Of a stretch of DNA of 64,000 bases, positions 58,870-64,000 are shown one piece after another. Every line of letters starts with the position of its first letter. Position 1 is the stretch's first letter. The DNA is from Actinoplanes solisilvae. Lineage in GTDB: Bacteria; Actinomycetota; Actinomycetes; Mycobacteriales; Micromonosporaceae. Location: assembly GCF_003999975.1 (NCBI RefSeq), contig NZ_RJAC01000011.1, positions 202,558 through 266,557 on the forward strand, read 5' to 3'. The position numbers were made by a program, and so were the translations under genes. Under the pieces are notes generated by a model, which saw nothing but the letters and a program-made list of their open reading frames with translations, made no database searches and was not told the origin of the DNA.

Positions 58870-59400
58870 GTGGCCAAGATTCTCAAGACCCTGCTGCGCC
58901 GGATCGCGGAGCGCATGTCGCCGCGCCAGGCAGCGCCGACCCCACCACCGGCGCCGGCGCCCCGCCCCCGCGCCGGCACCCGCCCACCCGGCCGGCCCGG
59001 GGCCCCGGCCCGCCATGTGCCGACCCACGAGCGCGGCCGCCACATCGAGTACGCGCCGAATCTCGACGGCGACGCCGACCCGGGCGAGATCGTGTGGACG
59101 TGGGTGCCGTTCGAGGACGACCCCGCCCAGGGCAAGGATCGCCCCGTCCTGGTGGTCGGGCGGTCCGGGCGTACGGTGCTGGGTCTGATGCTCTCCTCGA
59201 AGGACCGCCGTGACGGCGAGCACAACTGGTTCGCCCTCGGCGCCGGCGGGTGGGACCACGACTCCCGGCCGAGCTGGATCCGCCTCGACCGCGTGCTCGA
59301 GGTCCACCAGGACGCCGTCCGCCGCGAGGGCGCCGTGCTCGACCGCGCCCGCTTCGACGAGGTTGCCGCTCGGCTACGCCAGGAGTACGGCTGGCGCTGA
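58870..59400 (+). CDS. PemK/MazF-like protein with Pro-rich N-terminus
   Basis: This 176-residue protein has a basic N-terminus, a Pro/Ala/Arg-rich linker (about residues 20–50) and a PemK-like domain: GEIVWTWVPFEDDPAQGKDRPVLVVGRSG, VLGLMLSSKD and WIRLDRVLEV. PemK/MazF toxins cut RNA, but solitary members with long N-termini are frequent in actinomycetes and may not be toxins. No antitoxin gene is adjacent. GTG at 58870 is used; TTG at 58864 is possible. Confidence 0.7.
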   Translation: MAKILKTLLRRIAERMSPRQAAPTPPPAPAPRPRAGTRPPGRPGAPARHVPTHERGRHIEYAPNLDGDADPGEIVWTWVPFEDDPAQGKDRPVLVVGRSGRTVLGLMLSSKDRRDGEHNWFALGAGGWDHDSRPSWIRLDRVLEVHQDAVRREGAVLDRARFDEVAARLRQEYGWR

Positions 59401-59451
59401 CGCCGACCGTTAGTGGACAACAAGGCGCGCGGGCCGGATAGCGTTGAGGAC

Positions 59452-60045
59452 ATGGATAAGGACGTAATGGTCGGTTTCGGCGGCAAGCAAGCATGGCTCG
59501 CCGTGCGTGCCGACGGCTCGGACGTCGATCCTGAGCGTGTGATCACCGCCCTCGGCCTGCGCGACCTCGGCACGGTCCCGTGGCGCGACGGCATCGACCT
59601 GGCCCACCTCACCGACGACCGGCTCGCCGTCACCCCGCCCCTGCCCGGCGCCCGCGACCACCTCTGGGTCCTCGCCACCGGCCGCTGGCTGCTGCGCCCC
59701 GGCACCTCGGTCGACGTGACCGAGCTGTCCGGGGTGCTCGGCACCGAGGTGCAGTTCTTCGCCACCCACCGGGTCACCGAACTGCACCGCTGGACACGCG
59801 CCGCCTCAGGTGAGCTGATCCGCGCCTTTGGGTACGTGGGACAGACCGGCGAGGTCACCTCGTGGCACGGCGACCCCGACCCGGCCGAACGCGACGCCGG
59901 CCTGCCCGGCGTGCTCGACGAGGAGACGACGGTCCTGGTGGGTGAAAAGGACGTGCTCGCCGTGGCGAACTCCTGGAGCATCGACCCGACCACCCTGACC
60001 GGGCGCCCGGCGCCGGGACCGCTGCGGCTCGGCGCAGCCGACTGA
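59452..60045 (+). CDS. Hypothetical soluble protein
   Basis: This ~197-residue protein begins MDKDVMVGFGGKQAWLAVRADG and has a mixed alpha/beta composition with Trp-rich segments (HLWVLATGRWLLRPG, FFATHRVTELHRWTRAASGELIRAFGYVG). It has no signal peptide or membrane segment. No family is assigned with confidence. GAGGAC precedes the ATG. It is nine bases upstream of the adenylate kinase gene and is probably co-transcribed with it. Confidence 0.6.
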   Translation: MDKDVMVGFGGKQAWLAVRADGSDVDPERVITALGLRDLGTVPWRDGIDLAHLTDDRLAVTPPLPGARDHLWVLATGRWLLRPGTSVDVTELSGVLGTEVQFFATHRVTELHRWTRAASGELIRAFGYVGQTGEVTSWHGDPDPAERDAGLPGVLDEETTVLVGEKDVLAVANSWSIDPTTLTGRPAPGPLRLGAAD

Positions 60046-60054
60046 GAGGCTGAC

Positions 60055-60708
60055 ATGCGCAAGTTCGTGATCATGGGAGTGCAGGGCAGCGGCAAAGGCA
60101 CCCAGAGCGAACTGCTCTGCGACGACCTCGGCCTGGTGCACATCTCCGTCGGCGACATCTTCCGGTGGAACGTCAAGAAACACACCAAGCTGGGCGCCCA
60201 GGTACGCCGCACCATGGCCGCCGGCGAACTGGTCAGCGACGACCTGGTCGAGGCCGTCGTGCGCGAACGCCTCGACCGCCACGACTGGAACTACGGCTTC
60301 GTGATCGACGGCTTCCCGCGCAACGGCCGCCAGGCCGAGTTCTTCATGGAGAGCTTCGACATCGACGGCGTCATCCACCTCGAGCTACCCGAAGACGAGG
60401 TACGCCGCCGCGTGCTCAGCCGTCGCCTCTGCCCGAACTGCGGCATGGACTACAACCTCATCGCCGACCGCCCCCGCGTCGACGGCCGCTGCGACATCTG
60501 CGGCAGCGAACTGATCACCCGCGCCGACGACACGCCCGAGGCGCTCGAGGCCCGGCTGCGCGACTACCACGAGAAAACCCGCCCGGTGCTCGAACTCTTC
60601 GGCCGCAAAGAGGTCGTGCACGACATCGACGCCCGCCCGTCAGCCGGCGAGGTGCAGCAGGCAATCCGCGAGGCGCTCGGACTCCCGGCCTACAAAGCGG
60701 CCGACTGA
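60055..60708 (+). CDS. adk: Adenylate kinase, zinc-LID type
   Basis: This 217-residue kinase has a P-loop GVQGSGKGTQ, FVIDGFPRNGRQAE and a long LID with a zinc site made of CPNC and CDIC. It interconverts AMP, ADP and ATP. The usual Pro in G-x-P-G-x-G-K is Gln. The normal actinomycete adk sits in the ribosomal protein cluster. This copy in another context is probably a second adenylate kinase. Its last 19 bases overlap the convergent PPK2 gene, a functional neighbour in nucleotide phosphorylation. Confidence 0.88.
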   Translation: MRKFVIMGVQGSGKGTQSELLCDDLGLVHISVGDIFRWNVKKHTKLGAQVRRTMAAGELVSDDLVEAVVRERLDRHDWNYGFVIDGFPRNGRQAEFFMESFDIDGVIHLELPEDEVRRRVLSRRLCPNCGMDYNLIADRPRVDGRCDICGSELITRADDTPEALEARLRDYHEKTRPVLELFGRKEVVHDIDARPSAGEVQQAIREALGLPAYKAAD

Positions 60709-61445
60709 CCCCGTTTACGCAACTCCGCCTCCACCGCTTCGCAGACCGCCTCGACCACGGCCAGCCGGGCGTAGTGCTTGTCGTTGCCCCGGATCACATG
60801 CCAGGGGGCCCACGCCGGGTCGCACCGCTCGAGCATCTCCTCGACCGCGGCCTCGTACGCGGGCCTCTTCTCGCGGTTCCGCCAGTCCTCGTCGGTGAGC
60901 TTCCACTGCCGCAGAGGGTCACCCGCCCGGTCCTCGAAGCGCCGGAGCTGCTCGTCCGCCGAGACGTGCATCCAGAACTTGACCATGATCATGCCCTCGT
61001 GCACGAGCGTCCGTTCGAACTCCACGATCTCGGTGTACGCCCGCGACCACTGCTCCTTGGTCGCGAACCCCTCGACCCGTTCGACTAGGACACGCCCGTA
61101 CCAGGAACGGTCGAAGACCGCCATGCCACCCCAGCCCGGCAGCTTGGGCCAGAACCGCCACAGGAAATGGTGCCGCTTCTCGTCGTAGGTCGGGGCGGCG
61201 AACTGCGACACCCGCACGTGCCGCGGGTCGAGCGGAGCCACCAGCCGCTTGATCGCGCCACCCTTGCCCGACGCGTCCCAGCCCTCGAAGACGCAGCACA
61301 GCGGCGGGCCGATCTTCTGCTCGGCGATCTGAGCGCCCAGGATCAGCCGCAACCGCAACAGCCGCTGCTGGGCCTCCTCGAGCCGGGCCACAGCCTTCTT
61401 CTTCGAGATCTCGATCGGCGGATCACCGCTGCCCAGACGACTCAT
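60690..61445 (-). CDS. ppk2: Polyphosphate kinase 2 family protein
   Basis: This 251-residue protein has Walker A FEGWDASGKGGAIKRLV, FDRSWYGRVLVERVEGF (Walker B/lid region) and EEQWRRAYTEI-like segments typical of PPK2. These enzymes use polyphosphate to phosphorylate nucleoside mono- or diphosphates. The length matches the single-domain class. Which nucleotide is used cannot be decided without structural alignment. It ends inside the adenylate kinase gene on the other strand (19-base overlap). Confidence 0.9.
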   Translation of the reverse strand: MSRLGSGDPPIEISKKKAVARLEEAQQRLLRLRLILGAQIAEQKIGPPLCCVFEGWDASGKGGAIKRLVAPLDPRHVRVSQFAAPTYDEKRHHFLWRFWPKLPGWGGMAVFDRSWYGRVLVERVEGFATKEQWSRAYTEIVEFERTLVHEGMIMVKFWMHVSADEQLRRFEDRAGDPLRQWKLTDEDWRNREKRPAYEAAVEEMLERCDPAWAPWHVIRGNDKHYARLAVVEAVCEAVEAELRKRGQSAAL

Positions 61446-61524
61446 GCGTACAGCATGGGCTTTGGACCGGTGTTCCGCACCGCCTCTGTGCGCGCCGCCC
61501 AGCCCGGTGCGCGACAATTCCCTG

Positions 61525-62781
61525 GTGACTCTCGTAGACGACCTGACATGGCGTGGACTGATCCAGGACTCGACCGACCCGGCCGCGCTGGCCGAGGCGC
61601 TGACCGGCGGGCCGATCACGTTCTATGTGGGCTTCGACCCCACCGCCGCGTCACTGCACGTCGGCAACCTCATGCAGGTCGTCACCGCCCGCCGGCTCCA
61701 GCTCGCCGGGCACCGTCCGCTGCTGCTCGTCGGCGGTGCCACCGGCCAGATCGGCGACCCGAAAGAATCCAGCGAGCGCAGCCTCAACTCGCCCGAGGTC
61801 GTCCGCAGCTGGGTCGAACGCATCCGCACCCAGCTCGCCCCGTTCATGACCTACGAGGGCGCCAACGCCGCCGAACTGGTCAACAACCTCGACTGGACCG
61901 GCCCGACCTCGGTCATCGAGTTCCTGCGCGACGTCGGCAAGCACTTCCCGGTCAACAAGATGCTCGCCCGCGACGTCGTGCGCAACCGGCTCGAGAGCGG
62001 CATCAGTTTCACCGAGTTCAGCTACCAGCTCCTGCAGGCCAACGACTTCTACCAGCTCAACCAGCGGCACGGCTGCGTGCTGCAGTTCGGCGGCTCCGAC
62101 CAGTGGGGCAACATCACCGCCGGTGTCGACTTCGTGCGCCGCCGCGGCGCCGGCCCCGTTCACGCCTTCACGACACCGCTGGTCCTCAAGGCCGACGGCA
62201 CCAAGTTCGGCAAGAGCGAGGGCGGCGCGACCTGGCTCGACCCCGAAATGACCACGCCGTACGCGTTCTACCAGTTCTGGATCAACTCGGACGACCGCGA
62301 CGTCAACAACTACCTGCGCTACTTCAGCTTCAAGACCCGCGAAGAACTCGAAGAGCTCGAAAAGGCCACCGCCGACCGCCCCCAGGCCCGCCTGGCCCAG
62401 CGAGCCCTGGCCGAAGAGATCACCGCCCTGGTCCACGGCCCCGAAGAAGCCCAGCAGGCGATCATGGCAAGCCAGGCCCTGTTCGGCCGGGGTTCCCTCG
62501 ACTCCCTCTCACCCGAGACGCTGCGGGCCGCTCTCGGCGAGGCAGGCCTTCTCTCCGTACGCGGTGAGATGCCGACGTTCAGCACCCTGCTGAAAGAATC
62601 GGGCCTGGTCGCGAGCGCGAACGAGGCCAGGCGCACGATCACCGAGGGCGGCGCCTACGTCAACAACGAGCGCATCACCGACGGCGACGTCGTGCCAACG
62701 CTCGACTCCCTCCTGCACGGCCAGTTCCTCGTACTACGCCGCGGCAAGCGCACCTTCGCCGGCGTCGAATACTCGGCCTAG
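61525..62781 (+). CDS. tyrS: Tyrosyl-tRNA synthetase
   Basis: This 418-residue enzyme charges tRNA-Tyr. The class I signatures are SLHVGN (HIGH-like) and KFGKS (KMSKS-like). FYVGFDPTAASLHVGNLMQ, LLQANDFYQL and GGSDQWGNI form the tyrosine pocket, and a C-terminal S4 RNA-binding domain (ANEARRTITEGGAYVNNERI) is present. GTG at 61525 matches the family N-terminus. No strong ribosome-binding site lies upstream, and CAATTC just before the start might serve as a −10 element, so a leaderless mRNA is possible. It is followed by a clear terminator. Confidence 0.95.
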   Translation: MTLVDDLTWRGLIQDSTDPAALAEALTGGPITFYVGFDPTAASLHVGNLMQVVTARRLQLAGHRPLLLVGGATGQIGDPKESSERSLNSPEVVRSWVERIRTQLAPFMTYEGANAAELVNNLDWTGPTSVIEFLRDVGKHFPVNKMLARDVVRNRLESGISFTEFSYQLLQANDFYQLNQRHGCVLQFGGSDQWGNITAGVDFVRRRGAGPVHAFTTPLVLKADGTKFGKSEGGATWLDPEMTTPYAFYQFWINSDDRDVNNYLRYFSFKTREELEELEKATADRPQARLAQRALAEEITALVHGPEEAQQAIMASQALFGRGSLDSLSPETLRAALGEAGLLSVRGEMPTFSTLLKESGLVASANEARRTITEGGAYVNNERITDGDVVPTLDSLLHGQFLVLRRGKRTFAGVEYSA

Positions 62782-62787
62782 CCGCAC

Positions 62788-62817
62788 GAGCGCCGACGGC
62801 CTCTGTCGTCGGCGCTC
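62788..62817 (+). terminator. tyrS terminator hairpin
   Basis: GAGCGCCGACG (62788–62798) pairs perfectly with CGTCGGCGCTC (62807–62817) across an 8-base loop, seven bases after the tyrS stop. Confidence 0.8.
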
Positions 62818-62943
62818 ACGCCGCAGGTACGCGCCCGCCCCCGGTGTCGCCCGGCCGCTCAACCGGGCACAGTCCTCGCCGACCTGCGTGACTTCGACCG
62901 GGTGACGGTGACGAAGTTGTCGTTCTGGCCGGCGCCTCGCCGG

Positions 62944-63420
62944 GCGTGGTCACCGCAGACCGGCCGCCCCAGGAAACCCCGCCTCCGCCGACCGGCCGTC
63001 CCATTCGCCGAGGAAAAGACCGTATCGGGCACACGGGGCGCAGTAGTTCAGACTGGCTGCCTCACCGGGTCTGTCTTCCGCACACCGCCGGTCTCGCTGA
63101 GTGCGGTTGCTGCAGTCCGCCCGTCCTGACGATGGGTGCAGTTGCTGCGGAACGCCCGTCTTGCCGGGTGCCACGACTGCTGACTGGCCGTCTCGCTAAG
63201 AGCAGCGACTGCTGACAGGTTCCTCCAGCCGGGTGCAGTTCTTGCAGACCGCCCGTCTTGGTGGGTGCAGGTGTCTACAGACGGGCTCTCTTGGCGGGTG
63301 CAGCGCGGGGTGACCGGTCGTCGTACCAGCGCAGTCGCCGCGAACCGGCCGCCTACTCAGCGCAGTCACCGCCAACGTGCCCCTCACCCAGCGCGGTTTG
63401 GGCGCTGAGCGCGACTCAGG
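62944..63420. repeat. Degenerate ~32-bp tandem array, about 15 units
   Basis: About 15 imperfect units of 30–35 bases run head to tail. A rough consensus is GGTGCAGTTGCTGCAGACC followed by GCCCGTCTTGCCG. Good unit starts are near 63101, 63136, 63168, 63201, 63233, 63265, 63298, 63329, 63360 and 63391; the earlier ones are more diverged. The whole unit repeats, with no unique spacers, so it is a decayed minisatellite rather than CRISPR. No gene is supported here. It lies upstream of the rRNA promoter. Confidence 0.7.
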
Positions 63421-63479
63421 TGAGCGCCGCCGGTTACGCCGAGTACCCAGTTCAGGTCCACGCCGCCAACACCCGCCCG

Positions 63480-63505
63480 TTATCCACAGAAGCCTTCTGT
63501 CCACA
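63480..63505. promoter_or_regulatory. Pair of DnaA-box-like sites around a palindrome
   Basis: TTATCCACA (63480–63488) equals the consensus DnaA box, and CTGTCCACA (63497–63505) is one base from the actinobacterial form TTGTCCACA. Between and overlapping them is a perfect 7-1-7 palindrome (63486–63500, ACAGAAG-C-CTTCTGT). Two boxes alone do not make an origin; a regulatory or titration site is more likely. Confidence 0.4.
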
Positions 63506-63819
63506 GCCCACCCCCCGAAGATCGCCCCGCCCCACCACAATGACCAGCGGGGGCTTCCCCCTGGGAGGGCGGGCTCTGGGGTGAGCCAAGCTGTCGATCG
63601 GCCCTCTGTGACGTGGTTCGCAGGGGGCCGATTTGGTGTCCAGGACAGCTCCCTGTAATGTTTACCGAGCCGCCAGGGAGACGGGCGAGCGAGCGGGACT
63701 CGAAAGAGGCCCGGCGCGGCCGTCCTGGAGGACCTCAGAAAAATCTTCAGCAATAGCTGGTGTAGATTTCTGTGGGCTCGAGCAATTCGGTTTCGACATT
63801 TCCGGCAAGTAAAGCGGAT

Positions 63820-63848
63820 TTGACGGGACGGGAAAGCCCGAGTAAAGT
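63820..63848 (+). promoter_or_regulatory. rRNA operon promoter
   Basis: TTGACG (−35, 63820–63825) and TAAAGT (−10, 63843–63848) are separated by exactly 17 bases. This is the typical strong sigma-70-type promoter of actinomycete rRNA operons, lying 37 bases before the boxA-type leader. Transcription should start near 63855. The A/T-richer sequence at 63735–63815 may carry UP-like elements or other promoters. Confidence 0.75.
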
Positions 63849-63854
63849 TGAGCG

Positions 63855-64000
63855 AGTGCCCCGGAGCAGTAAGCCGGGAGCGGTTGTTCTTTGAGAACTC
63901 AACAGGGTGCTTGATAAGCCAGTGCCAATTAGTAATACCCCGGCCGGCTTGCCTCGTTTTGCGGGGTCAAGTTTGGTGGGAGATTCCTTTGGCAACATTT
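63855..64000 (+). other. rRNA operon 5' leader with boxA-type antitermination signal
   Basis: TGTTCTTTGAGAACTC at 63885–63900 is the conserved actinomycete pre-rRNA leader element (boxA-like), followed by AAGTTTGGTGGGAGATTCC and GGCAACATTT at the edge. This matches the region just upstream of 16S rRNA, including the arm of the processing stem. The mature 16S gene should begin shortly beyond position 64000. The gap 63506–63819 contains no gene. Confidence 0.8.

Noticed and set aside
62944..63420. CRISPR array
   Set aside because: The repeats are whole-unit tandem copies of ~32 bases without unique spacers, and no cas genes are present.
63480..63505. Replication origin
   Set aside because: Only two DnaA-box-like sites, no dnaA/dnaN genes and no AT-rich unwinding element are present; an rRNA promoter follows instead.

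Overview
The window is high-GC actinobacterial DNA. Frequent GTG starts, 4- and 8-base stop/start overlaps, an XRE–DUF397 pair, an MsiK-type maltose locus without its own ATPase and an actinobacterial rRNA leader at the right edge all point to an actinomycete. Micromonosporaceae (Actinoplanes-like) is my best guess; this is inference, because no 16S sequence lies inside the window.

Layout. (1) 1–15.3 kb is a cell-surface polysaccharide locus. It has a nucleotide-sugar dehydrogenase (cut by the window edge), an initiating sugar-1-phosphate transferase, two DegT-type PLP proteins, a GT4 glycosyltransferase, a Wzz/BY-kinase-like protein, a Wzx flippase, a Wzy polymerase, a secreted toroid-fold lipoprotein and a polysaccharide deacetylase. 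It also has three FemAB/GNAT-type acyl- or aminoacyl-transferases, two of them flanking an aroyl-CoA-hydroxylase-like flavoprotein. Ten genes run leftward as one tightly packed unit from about 14.05 kb to 2.3 kb. (2) 15.3–17.0 kb is a decay zone with a perfect 23-bp inverted repeat, short direct repeats, an internally deleted AraC gene and a 5'-truncated flavoprotein. (3) 17.0–29.1 kb is a maltodextrin/starch locus: divergent LacI regulator, malEFG, cytoplasmic GH13 enzyme and a 1780-residue secreted amylase–pullulanase. The gene order resembles Streptomyces malR-malEFG-aglA. (4) 29.3–41.8 kb carries export and resistance modules: TetR–MFS with a clear palindromic operator, LysR, GNAT, DrrAB-type ABC exporter, MmpS-like protein, PadR–HAAS membrane module, OtrA-like ribosomal protection protein behind a leader peptide, and a second MFS pump. 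A tandemly duplicated promoter/operator-plus-hairpin unit at 36.1–36.4 kb looks like a pair of small RNA genes or regulatory leaders. (5) 41.9–47.5 kb has a soluble REC–PAS–GAF–histidine kinase, a divergent pair of macrodomain proteins, a YefM–YoeB toxin–antitoxin pair with its palindromic operator, gene remnants and a Rob-like AraC regulator. (6) 47.7–53.1 kb is a PucR regulator divergent from a complete polyamine-type ABC importer (potA-D-B-C order). (7) 53.1–62.8 kb holds small or housekeeping genes: RibD-like reductase, 3-methyladenine DNA glycosylase, XRE–DUF397, CAP-domain protein, nucleotidyltransferase, PemK-like protein, a second-type adenylate kinase convergent with PPK2, and tyrS. 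(8) 62.8–64.0 kb is gene-free: a decayed ~32-bp tandem array, DnaA-box-like sites and an rRNA promoter with a boxA-type leader, so a 16S gene should begin just past the right edge.

Functional reading. The polysaccharide locus appears to make an acidic or amino-sugar-containing polymer by the Wzx/Wzy route, with unusual acyl/aminoacyl decoration. The starch locus degrades polymer outside the cell, imports maltodextrins through MalEFG (powered by an ATPase encoded elsewhere) and trims them in the cytoplasm. The most unusual observations are the tandem hairpin units at 36.1–36.4 kb, the BY-kinase homologue without the Walker A lysine or tyrosine tail, the FemAB–flavin hydroxylase–FemAB island, and the leader peptide of the OtrA-like gene, which contains a sequence shared with the TetR operator 11 kb away.
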